A stretch of DNA of 20,457 bases from VFMC01 sp031400715 (GTDB lineage: Bacteria; Actinomycetota; Acidimicrobiia; Acidimicrobiales; Ilumatobacteraceae): the NCBI GenBank assembly GCA_031400715.1, contig JANNQK010000312.1, positions 1 to 20,457 of the forward strand, given 5' to 3'. How positions within the stretch are numbered: position 1 is the stretch's first letter; each line of letters begins with the position of its first letter. Below are positions 13,895 to 20,304 of this stretch, one piece after another. The notes under the pieces are model-generated. The model had not been told where the DNA came from. It saw only the letters and a list, made by a program, of their open reading frames with translations, and searched no databases. The position numbers and the translations under genes were made by a program.

Positions 13895-14491
13895 GTGAAG
13901 CTGTCGATGTACGAACTCGGGAGTCGCATGGTGTCCGCCGGTGCCCTCACCGACCAGCGGCAGATCTTCAACCTGCTCGACGACGAGCTCGACGACTTCC
14001 TCGCCGATCCGCAGAAGTACACGAGCACGATCGCTGAGCGCGAACGCGCGTTCCAGCACCTGCACACCATCGACCCCCCGTACATCGTCGGCAACGGCCG
14101 CGGTGACGAGCCGATCGACACCTGGCCGAAGCGCAACGCCGCCGATGTCCCCAAGGCCAAGCCCGGCGACGTGTTGCAAGGCGGTCCCGGCGCTCCCGGT
14201 GTGGTCACCGGGCGAGCTCGCATCGTGCTCGACCCGATGGACGCTCCCGAGATGGAGCTCACCGACATCATGGTGGCACCCACCACCGACCCGGCCTGGG
14301 CGCCATTGTTCTTGTCGGTCGGTGGCATCGTCGTCAACGTCGGCGCCGTCGGCAGCCATGCGGCCATCGTGAGTCGCGAGCTCGGCGTGCCCTGTGCGAT
14401 GTCGGTGGTCCAGGCCACCGCTCGGATCCCGGAGGGTGCGCTCATCTCGGTCGACGGCTCCACCGGCACCGTCACCATCCTCGAGCTCTGA
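13895..14491 (+). CDS. PEP-utilising enzyme mobile (swivelling phospho-His) domain, C-terminal part of the interrupted phosphotransferase
   Basis: Downstream part, 198 aa from the GTG at 13895 (ATG 13907 is the other possible start, with GAGGTGAAG before it). It contains the helical linker MYELGSRMVSAGALTD, an acidic stretch (LLDDELDDFLADPQ) and the PEP mobile domain. The domain begins near GGPGAPGVVTGRARIV (96-111) and carries the conserved VGSHAAIVSRELGVP with the phosphorylated His at 14357-14359. The domain ends with the usual ISVDGSTGTVTIL. It is in the same frame as the upstream part, separated from it only by one TGA and four codons. Codon use does not degrade after the stop, so the break is recent or the product is still made. 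A phosphotransfer role (phosphate from an ATP-grasp partner to an organic acceptor or pyruvate) is inferred from the family; no partner gene is visible. Confidence 0.75.
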   Translation: MKLSMYELGSRMVSAGALTDQRQIFNLLDDELDDFLADPQKYTSTIAERERAFQHLHTIDPPYIVGNGRGDEPIDTWPKRNAADVPKAKPGDVLQGGPGAPGVVTGRARIVLDPMDAPEMELTDIMVAPTTDPAWAPLFLSVGGIVVNVGAVGSHAAIVSRELGVPCAMSVVQATARIPEGALISVDGSTGTVTILEL

Positions 14492-14511
14492 TCCTCGAGG
14501 TCTGAACCCTT

Positions 14512-14531
14512 CCTGACCGACCCCGGTCAGG
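14512..14531. terminator. Bidirectional hairpin between convergent genes
   Basis: CCTGACCG (14512-14519), loop ACCC, CGGTCAGG (14524-14531): a perfect 8-bp stem. It lies 20 bases after the phosphotransferase stop and overlaps the stop codon of the minus-strand TIM-barrel gene. Confidence 0.6.
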
Positions 14532-15384
14532 CGCGGGCGCGGGCGAGCACGCGCCTCATCGCATCGGCGCTCACCTGAGCGGCGTGCCCGATGGGCGCGG
14601 CCCAGAGGTCCGCGGAGCAGACCTCGACACCGATCGGTGCAGTCGATCCTGCGGTGTCGAGGATCCGGACGATCTCATCGAGTGCGAACTCACCCGCCCC
14701 GGGCGGAACCCGGTTGGTGAGACAGTCCGTGTAGTAGTCGTCGAGTTGCGGCAGGATCGTGCCGTCGTTCCACTGCGTCGCCACCACCTTCTCGCCGGGG
14801 ATGGCGCGGAGATGATCGAGATCGTTGGACGAGCGGGTGAAGTGCCACGAATCGACGCACAGGCCCCCGTTCGGTCGATCGGCGTCGAGGACGATCTGCA
14901 GCGCCGTCGGCGCGTCGCCGATGTTGGTCATGCTCGGCACCCACTCGAGGCCCACCAGCAGCCCATGATCGGCGGCGCGATCGCACAGCGCTGCGAACCC
15001 GGCCGCGGCGTGGCCGAGCGGGCCGTCGGCATCGCCGATCACCTGCACGTACCGGCAGCCCCATCGGTCCGCCATCTCGTAGGCGAGGACCTCCTGCTGT
15101 CTGCACGCGGCGTCTGCTCCGGGCACCGCCCAGCCGCGCAGCGTTTCGATGTTGGCCACCACGAGTCCTGTGTCATCCAGCGCTGCATCGACTCGTTCGA
15201 GCTCGGCAGGCAGTTCGCGCAGTTGTGCCCAGGCGCCCAGGAACACACCGATGCCCGCGTAGCCAGCCGCCGCTGCAGCGTGGATGCGCGGCAGCACGTC
15301 CTCCGATCGCGGACGGCTGAAGTGGTCCCACACGAGGTCGCTCGGGCCGAGCGAACGTGCGGTCCGGCGGTTCGAACTGCTCAT
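14527..15384 (-). CDS. Xylose isomerase-like TIM-barrel protein (sugar phosphate isomerase/epimerase family)
   Basis: AP-endonuclease-2-like TIM barrel, 285 aa. The barrel strands are visible as GYAGIGVF, LVVANIETL, RYVQVIGD, LLVGLEWVP, NGGLCVDSWHF, KVVATQWND and PIGVEV. Metal-binding residues expected for the family are present: E147 (LEW), D178 and H181 (VDSWHF) and E254 (VEV). This supports a divalent-metal isomerase, epimerase or dehydratase. The ATG at 15384 is chosen because the upstream open frame runs into the divergent Rieske gene. Family members include sugar epimerases, 3-dehydroshikimate dehydratase and inosose dehydratase; I cannot choose between them. The gene is divergent from the third Rieske oxygenase with 74 bases between, which hold a 13-bp direct repeat, so the two may share a regulator. 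Confidence 0.85.
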   Translation of the reverse strand: MSSSNRRTARSLGPSDLVWDHFSRPRSEDVLPRIHAAAAAGYAGIGVFLGAWAQLRELPAELERVDAALDDTGLVVANIETLRGWAVPGADAACRQQEVLAYEMADRWGCRYVQVIGDADGPLGHAAAGFAALCDRAADHGLLVGLEWVPSMTNIGDAPTALQIVLDADRPNGGLCVDSWHFTRSSNDLDHLRAIPGEKVVATQWNDGTILPQLDDYYTDCLTNRVPPGAGEFALDEIVRILDTAGSTAPIGVEVCSADLWAAPIGHAAQVSADAMRRVLARARA

Positions 15385-15402
15385 GGGTGGCAGTCTCGCC
15401 CG

Positions 15403-15430
15403 CCGGGTCGGACGCATCCGGGTCGGACGC
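15403..15430. repeat. 13-bp direct repeat in a divergent control region
   Basis: CCGGGTCGGACGC is repeated exactly at 15403-15415 and 15418-15430, a 15-bp period, in the 74-base gap between the TIM-barrel gene and the third Rieske gene. Same-face spacing is near 1.5 helical turns. It could be a pair of regulator half-sites or simple slippage. Confidence 0.6.
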
Positions 15431-15458
15431 TGCGTCAACCGCGGCGTAGGTTCGCGAC

Positions 15459-16859
15459 ATGACCGATGTTCGTGACGTTCCTGTGGCCCCGCCCGGGTCG
15501 GCCCGTGCTCCCGGACCGACGCTGCACGAGCAACTGCTCGCCGATCCCACGCCACCGCCGTGGCCGCTGCTCGAGCAGTCGCCGGTGTTCCTCGGTGACG
15601 AGGACGTGCCGTTCGCCAACTACACATCGCCCGAGTACGCCCAGGCCGAGTACGACCACATGTGGTCGAAGACGTGGCAGTGGGCGTGCCACGTCGACCA
15701 CATCCCCGCCTCGGGCGACTACTTCGTCTACGACGTGGGGCCTCACTCGGCGCTCATCGTGCGTACGGACGACCTCACGATCAAGGCGTACTACAACGCA
15801 TGCATGCACCGTGGTACACAGTTGCGGGGCCCGGGCACATGCGGGTTCGCGACGCAACTGCGGTGCCCGTTCCACGGGTGGACATGGTCCCTCGATGGCG
15901 ATCTGATCGACCTGCCGGACCGTTGGGACTTCCCACACGTCGGCGACGAGTCGCACCGCTTGCCGCAGTTGCCGGTCGAGATGTTCGCGGGTTTCGTCTG
16001 GGTGAACTTCGATCCCGAGGCGGTTCCGCTGCAGGAGTACCTCGGTGTCCTGCCTGCACACTTCGCAGAGTTCGACATCGGCGAGCGATACATCGAGACA
16101 CACGTGCGCAAGCGCCTTCCGTGCAACTGGAAGGCCGCCGCCGAAGCGTTCCTCGAGGCCTACCACGTGCGCGAGACGCACGCGAGCGGCCAGCTCGGCG
16201 ACGAGGTGACCACCCAGTACGACGTGTTCGCCCCGAACATCAGTCGCTTCGTCCACACCACCGGTCTCGACAGCCCTCAGCGTCCGGTGAAGCGAACCGA
16301 GCAACAGATCCTCGCCCATCTCACGCGCAACCTGCGCCATGGCATGGAACCGCTTCAGCTGCCGGAGGGAATGCGCGCCCGCGACTTCTACGCGAGCTAC
16401 GTCCGTCACGAGATGAGCGCCAGGTACGGGCTCGACTTCACCGCGGTGAGTGAGTCGATCACCCTCGACTCGATCGAGTACTTCGCCTTTCCGAATGCGT
16501 TCTTCTTCCCCGGTCTCAGCCTGGGCATGGTGTACCGGTTCCGACCCGACCCGAACTCGCTCGACCACAGCTACTTCGACCTGTTGATGCTGCGCCCCCG
16601 GCCTCGCGACGGCGATGCACCTCTGCCGCCCGAGGTGATCGAACTCGACGTCGACGACAGCTACACGCTCGCGAAGGGCCTCGGAGGTCTGGGGCGCGTG
16701 TACGACGAAGACACAGCGAACATGGCCGCGCAGACCCGAGGGTTCCGAGCAAGTCGCAAACGCGGCCAGACCCTCGGCAACTATCAAGAGGTTCGCGCCC
16801 GCCATCTCCAACAGCGAGTGGGCGACTTCCTCCGTGCCGGCGGCTTCGCGCCCTCCTGA
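15459..16859 (+). CDS. Rieske non-heme iron oxygenase, large (alpha) subunit 3
   Basis: Third Rieske-type oxygenase catalytic subunit, 466 aa from ATG 15459, with a Pro-rich N-terminal extension. The Rieske ligands are C115-x-H117 and C136-x2-H139 (CMH...CPFH). The iron site is NWKAAAEAFLEAYHVRETH with H236 and H241. Residue E233 replaces the bridging Asp, as in subunit 1. DEDTANMAAQTRG near the C-terminus likely holds the acidic ligand. The tail (SRKRGQTLGNYQEVRARHLQQ) aligns with SRKPGATLANYQESKVRWLNN of subunit 1, so these two are paralogues, unlike subunit 2. It stands alone on the plus strand between a divergent isomerase-like gene and a convergent SnoaL-like gene; a ferredoxin gene lies 0.7 kb downstream. 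Substrate unknown. Confidence 0.93.
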   Translation: MTDVRDVPVAPPGSARAPGPTLHEQLLADPTPPPWPLLEQSPVFLGDEDVPFANYTSPEYAQAEYDHMWSKTWQWACHVDHIPASGDYFVYDVGPHSALIVRTDDLTIKAYYNACMHRGTQLRGPGTCGFATQLRCPFHGWTWSLDGDLIDLPDRWDFPHVGDESHRLPQLPVEMFAGFVWVNFDPEAVPLQEYLGVLPAHFAEFDIGERYIETHVRKRLPCNWKAAAEAFLEAYHVRETHASGQLGDEVTTQYDVFAPNISRFVHTTGLDSPQRPVKRTEQQILAHLTRNLRHGMEPLQLPEGMRARDFYASYVRHEMSARYGLDFTAVSESITLDSIEYFAFPNAFFFPGLSLGMVYRFRPDPNSLDHSYFDLLMLRPRPRDGDAPLPPEVIELDVDDSYTLAKGLGGLGRVYDEDTANMAAQTRGFRASRKRGQTLGNYQEVRARHLQQRVGDFLRAGGFAPS

Positions 16860-16950
16860 AGTCGCTTGCGCGTGGAGAGATGTCGACCGACGGTGCGACT
16901 CCCCGTCCGCGGGTCACCGGTGGCGACAGCTGGCGTCCGGTGCGGTCGGA

Positions 16951-17457
16951 TCAGGCGAAGATCGGGTCGGGCGTTCCGTCGCGTCCGCTCTGGATGTAGG
17001 CGCCCGCCATCGATGTCCCCATCGGCGAGATGTCCGACCAGTCCACTCGCAAGGCGCGCCTCGCGATCTTCCAGGTGTCGTTGCGTGATTCGAACCGATC
17101 GATGTAGCGACCGTTGAACGCGAGCAGTGTGCGCTCGCCGCCCGGCACCGTGATGACGTGGTACGCCAGCACGTACGACTCGACCAGAGCGGTGTGGCCG
17201 TCGATCTCGATCGTCACGTTGCTCAACCGGTGCTGTGTCGCTGCGAACTTCGCTCGCAATGAGGCCAGCACGTTCGGCACGAAGACGGCGATCGGTGTGG
17301 GCTCGCCGCTGCCGTAGCCGTCGAGCATCGCATCGGCGTGGAATGCGGCCTCGATCGCGGGAGCGTGCAGACGATCGATGCCGCGGCAGTAGCTGCGGAG
17401 TGCATCGTCGATCGCGGCGCGGACCTGGAGGTCGGTCAAGGAGACAAGGGCGGTCAT
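16951..17457 (-). CDS. SnoaL-like (NTF2-fold) protein 3
   Basis: Protein of 168 aa with the SnoaL_4/NTF2-like pattern: VRAAIDDALRSYCRGIDRLH (helices), EAAFHADAMLDGYG, then TQHRLSNVTIEIDGHTALVESYVLAYHV (central strands) and a C-terminal sheet (FNGRYIDRFESRNDTWKIARRALRVDW). It resembles SnoaL-like protein 1 in the YCxGxD and TQH...N patterns. This subgroup is common near dioxygenase and dehydrogenase genes in actinobacterial aromatic and steroid catabolism. Whether any of them is catalytic is not known. It converges with the third Rieske oxygenase and diverges from the Rieske ferredoxin. A beta-subunit-like role for an oxygenase is possible from the shared fold but unproved. Confidence 0.85.
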   Translation of the reverse strand: MTALVSLTDLQVRAAIDDALRSYCRGIDRLHAPAIEAAFHADAMLDGYGSGEPTPIAVFVPNVLASLRAKFAATQHRLSNVTIEIDGHTALVESYVLAYHVITVPGGERTLLAFNGRYIDRFESRNDTWKIARRALRVDWSDISPMGTSMAGAYIQSGRDGTPDPIFA

Positions 17458-17528
17458 GGGCCGAACCTATCCACCGTGCACACGTTGCTTCGAAGGGTGC
17501 CACGTCCGGGTCGTAAGCTCTGGCCTCC

Positions 17529-17558
17529 ATGACGAGCGCGGCGACCAATCAGCCATGA
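17529..17558 (+). other. Candidate nine-residue leader micro-ORF overlapping the ferredoxin start
   Basis: ATG at 17529 opens a short frame (MTSAATNQP) whose TGA at 17556-17558 overlaps the ferredoxin ATG (17555-17557) as ATGA. A -10-like TAAGCT at 17514-17519 would put transcription start at about 17526, making the micro-ORF nearly leaderless. The ferredoxin start itself has no Shine-Dalgarno, so coupling from the micro-ORF is a plausible way to start it. No evidence beyond layout. Confidence 0.35.
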
Positions 17559-17920
17559 CCGGCGACGACATCACGGGCGACGACATGCCCACCGACGACA
17601 TTGCAAGGGGGCACGCCGAGCTCGGGGATCTGACCGGTCTGCGTGATGGGCAAACACAGGTGTTCGCCGACCTCGGCGAGCACGGCGTCGTGGTCTGCCG
17701 AGTGGCGGGAGCGCTGTACGCCGTCGTCGACAACTGCTCGCATCGCGACGCGAAGTTGTCGGAGGGTCGGCTGCGTGGAGCGCTGCTCACGTGCCCCTTG
17801 CACGGAGCTCAGTTCGACGTACGCACAGGTGCGCACCAAGGCCCACCGGCGGCCACTCCCATCGCGTGCTTCGCGGTCACCGAACGCGATGGCACCGCGT
17901 TCGTCCGCCTCGACGCCTGA
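17555..17920 (+). CDS. Rieske-type [2Fe-2S] ferredoxin
   Basis: Small electron-transfer protein of 121 aa with one Rieske domain: C61-x-H63 (CSHRD) and C80-x2-H83 (CPLHGAQFD), 16 residues between the pairs. The domain starts near ELGDLTGLRDGQTQVF, as in BphF/NdoA-type ferredoxins that pass electrons to the oxygenase alpha subunit. The N-terminal 18 residues are Asp-rich (DDITGDDMPTDD) and probably disordered; an alternative ATG at 17585 would remove ten of them. It is convergent with the hydroxyacid dehydrogenase gene (12-base gap). It is the only ferredoxin visible for the three oxygenases here. No ferredoxin reductase is in the window. Confidence 0.9.
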   Translation: MTGDDITGDDMPTDDIARGHAELGDLTGLRDGQTQVFADLGEHGVVVCRVAGALYAVVDNCSHRDAKLSEGRLRGALLTCPLHGAQFDVRTGAHQGPPAATPIACFAVTERDGTAFVRLDA

Positions 17921-17932
17921 GTCCGCCGCGCG

Positions 17933-18910
17933 TCAGCCGATCGGCGTGACGGGGTCCTGCCCGGCCAGGATCGCCAGCGCATTGCGGGCCGCGAGCGTGG
18001 CCATCGCGGTGCGGGTTTCGACGGTTGCCGACCCGAGGTGCGGGATCAAGACCACGTCATCGCGATCGAGCAGGCCGCTGTGCACCTGGGGCTCCTTCTC
18101 GAACACGTCGAGACCGGCGCCGGCCAGCTCTCCTCGCTCGAGGGCGGCCACGAGCGCCGCTTCGTCGACCACGGGACCGCGGGCCGTGTTGATGAGGAAC
18201 GCCGTGTTGCGCATCGACGTCAGCTGTGCTGGACCGATGAGGTGGTGCGTCTCGGGCGAGTAGGGGCAGTGCAGCGAGATCACGTCGCTCGTGGACAGCA
18301 GTTCGTCGATCGACAGGTACGCAGCGTCGAGTTCATCGGTGATCGCCTGATCGACCGGGCGGCGATTGCTGTAGCCGATGGTCATGCCGAACGACCTCGC
18401 TCGACGGGCCAGGGCGGTGCCGATCTGGCCCATGCCGACGAGCCCCAACCTGGCGCCCTGCAGGCCGGTGCCGAGCATCATGAACATGCCCCATTGCCAC
18501 GGCTCGCGAGAGCGGATGAGCCGTTCGCCCTCGGCCAGTCGGCGCGTGGTCATGAGGATGAGCGCCATCGCGATGTCGGCGGTGGCGTCGGTGAGGACAC
18601 CAGGTGTGTTCGTGGCGATCACGTCCCGCTCGCGGCAGGCGTTCACGTCGATGTTGTTGTACCCCACGGCGACGTTGCACACGGCGCGGAGCTGCGGGCC
18701 GGCGGCGTCGAGCAGTTCGGCATCGATCTTCTCGGTGAGCAACGACACGATCACGTCGGCACCGGCCACGCGGCGCAGGAGCTCGTCTCGTGGGATCGGT
18801 GTGTCCTCTGTCCAGGCGGAGACGCGGTGATCGGCGCCCTGCAAGAGATCGAGGCCCGGCTGCGGGATCTTGCCGGTCACGACGACGGTGCCCACGACAT
18901 GGGCGCTCAT
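17933..18910 (-). CDS. D-isomer-specific 2-hydroxyacid dehydrogenase (glyoxylate/hydroxypyruvate reductase-like)
   Basis: NAD(P)-dependent enzyme interconverting 2-oxoacids and D-2-hydroxyacids, 325 aa, normal for the family. The catalytic triad is R244 (NTARGPVVDE), E273 (DVFEKEP) and H291 (IPHLGSAT). The cofactor loop is GMGQIG (159-164). After the second strand comes YSNRRP (180-185), whose Arg pair favours NADP(H), as in glyoxylate/hydroxypyruvate reductases. NVAVGYNNID (79-88) is also typical of that subgroup. ATG 18910 overlaps the aminotransferase stop as ATGA; an in-frame GTG at 18922 would lie inside the preceding gene and is rejected. The pair suggests that a 2-oxoacid from transamination is reduced to a 2-hydroxyacid, or the reverse. 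Confidence 0.92.
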   Translation of the reverse strand: MSAHVVGTVVVTGKIPQPGLDLLQGADHRVSAWTEDTPIPRDELLRRVAGADVIVSLLTEKIDAELLDAAGPQLRAVCNVAVGYNNIDVNACRERDVIATNTPGVLTDATADIAMALILMTTRRLAEGERLIRSREPWQWGMFMMLGTGLQGARLGLVGMGQIGTALARRARSFGMTIGYSNRRPVDQAITDELDAAYLSIDELLSTSDVISLHCPYSPETHHLIGPAQLTSMRNTAFLINTARGPVVDEAALVAALERGELAGAGLDVFEKEPQVHSGLLDRDDVVLIPHLGSATVETRTAMATLAARNALAILAGQDPVTPIG

Positions 18911-20115
18911 CCCGTCACCCACTGACCCAGCGTGTCGAGGGCACGGGTGATGTCGGACTCGGCGATGCCGGAGTACGCGAGGCGGATGTACTGCTCCACC
19001 TCGCCGGGCTGTGGGCGTCCGAAGTGTCGCCGGGTGCAGAACGACACCCCCGTCTCGTGCAGGGCTGCGGTAGCGAAGTCAGCGACGTCGGTGAAGCCCC
19101 GTGCCGCCATCGCGCCGGTCACGTTCACGAAGAGGTAGAAGGTCGCGTCGGGTCGGGCGGTGTGCATGCCCGGAATAGCGTTCACGCCGTCGACGGCTGC
19201 ATCGCGCCGAACCCGCAATGCGTCGACCAATGCCTTGGGACCTGACTGGTCGCCGATGATGCCTTCGACGCCGGCCCACTGCACGAAGTGAGCGGTGCAC
19301 GACTCGTCGTTGGTGTTGAGCTTGGCGATCTGCTCGGCCACCGCAACCGGGGCGATCGCCGCACCGAGCCGCCATCCCGTCATCGCGAACTTCTTCGAGA
19401 AGGTGTAGAGGATGACCGTGCGATCCTTCATGCCGGGAACGCTGGCGATCGAGGTGCTCGTGCCCGAGTAGCGCATCTCGAAGTACGCCTCGTCGCTCAG
19501 CACCCACAGATCGTTCGCGATCGCCAACTCGGCGACGGCCTCCATCTCCGCGCGGCTGCTCTCGGCAGACAAGGGGTTCTGCAGGTCGTTGTAGATCAAC
19601 GCCTTCGTGCGCGGGGTGATCTGTGCGGCGAGGAAGTCGAGATCGAGGGCGAAACCCGTCGGCGTCTCGACGTAGCGGTACGGGACGGCCCTGCCGCCGA
19701 AGTACTCGATCTGGCTCTCGTAGATCGGGTACCCGGGGTTCGGATAGAGCACGTCGTCGCCGGGTTCCATCACCGTCTGGATGAACTTGCCGATCACCGG
19801 CTTGCCACCTGGTTGCACCACGACGTTCGAGGTTTGGAACGACAACCCGCGCTTGGCTCCGACATCTGCTGCGAGCGCTTCGCGCAACGGGGCGATACCA
19901 GCAGCTGCGCAGTACCCGGTCTTTCCGTCGGCGATGGCCCGGTCCATGGCCAGCACCACGTTGTGCGGTGTGGGCAGGTTCATGTCGCCGAGGTGGAACG
20001 GGAACACGCGATTGCCGCGCGACTCCCACTCGGCGGCGGCCGACGAGACCGCGAAGGCGGTTTCGGTACCGAGGTTCTGGAGACGCGAAGCGAGAGGCAC
20101 CGCTGCAGTGTACAT
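18907..20115 (-). CDS. PLP-dependent aminotransferase, class I/II
   Basis: Fold-type I aminotransferase of 402 aa. The PLP-binding Lys is K241 in TFSKKFAMTGWRLG (238-251), the Asp that pairs with the pyridine N is D208 (SDEAY), and N180 in LQNP and R378 in YIRLAYS (substrate carboxylate) are in place. The N-terminal block RLQNLGTETAFAV (11-23) is typical of aspartate/alanine-type class I enzymes. The ATG at 20115 is chosen since the frame further up is antisense promoter sequence. There is no Shine-Dalgarno, and a TGATATATCA palindrome lies two bases upstream, so the transcript may be leaderless. It leads an operon with the 2-hydroxyacid dehydrogenase. Substrate amino acid unknown. Confidence 0.92.
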   Translation of the reverse strand: MYTAAVPLASRLQNLGTETAFAVSSAAAEWESRGNRVFPFHLGDMNLPTPHNVVLAMDRAIADGKTGYCAAAGIAPLREALAADVGAKRGLSFQTSNVVVQPGGKPVIGKFIQTVMEPGDDVLYPNPGYPIYESQIEYFGGRAVPYRYVETPTGFALDLDFLAAQITPRTKALIYNDLQNPLSAESSRAEMEAVAELAIANDLWVLSDEAYFEMRYSGTSTSIASVPGMKDRTVILYTFSKKFAMTGWRLGAAIAPVAVAEQIAKLNTNDESCTAHFVQWAGVEGIIGDQSGPKALVDALRVRRDAAVDGVNAIPGMHTARPDATFYLFVNVTGAMAARGFTDVADFATAALHETGVSFCTRRHFGRPQPGEVEQYIRLAYSGIAESDITRALDTLGQWVTG

Positions 20116-20116
20116 T

Positions 20117-20126
20117 TGATATATCA
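20117..20126. promoter_or_regulatory. TGATATATCA palindrome at the aminotransferase start
   Basis: A perfect 10-bp palindrome directly before the ATG of the aminotransferase/dehydrogenase operon (read on the minus strand, it ends one base before the ATG). It is the most AT-rich point of this region. It could be a -10 element for a leaderless transcript, an operator, or both. The regulator is unknown. Confidence 0.5.
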
Positions 20127-20228
20127 GCCGTGGACCAGGAGGTCGCCCACCCGGTCGCAGCGAGCGACCGGTCGGCGACCTCGATCGCGGGAAGGTCGGC
20201 CGAACGCTCGTCGAACGCGCGATGGGGT

Positions 20229-20299
20229 TTGTGCGGGCCGGAGCAGCCGCTACACTCCCGACGTTCTTTGACAACCCACTGGATCCGAGCAACGGAGAA
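20229..20299 (+). promoter_or_regulatory. tuf leader: -10-like hexamer, boxA-like element and ribosome binding site
   Basis: Candidate elements are TTGTGC (20229-20234) with TACACT (20251-20256, TANNNT type) at a 16-base spacing, and GGAGAA (20294-20299) five bases before the tuf ATG. CGTTCTTTGACA (20262-20273) matches the E. coli rrn boxA antitermination sequence TGCTCTTTAACA at 9 of 12 positions. The same stretch contains a perfect -35 TTGACA (20268-20273), but no -10 follows at a normal distance. The assignments are tentative. Confidence 0.4.
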
Positions 20300-20304
20300 T
20301 TTTC

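Noticed and set aside
13880..13925. Selenocysteine insertion at the in-frame TGA
   Set aside because: I could not draw a convincing bacterial SECIS hairpin just downstream, and the residue lies in a helical linker rather than an active site; kept only as a minor option.
15435..16811. 458-codon minus-strand open frame opposite Rieske 3
   Set aside because: Antisense shadow: the plus strand holds both metal sites of a Rieske oxygenase.
17936..17945. GCCGATCGGC palindrome at the end of the hydroxyacid dehydrogenase gene
   Set aside because: A 10-bp palindrome with no loop, inside coding sequence and of a type expected by chance in GATC-rich GC-rich DNA; too weak for a terminator.
20268..20300. 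TTGACA at 20268-20273 as the tuf -35 promoter element
   Set aside because: No TANNNT hexamer follows at 16-18 bases; the sequence is better explained by the boxA-like match or chance.
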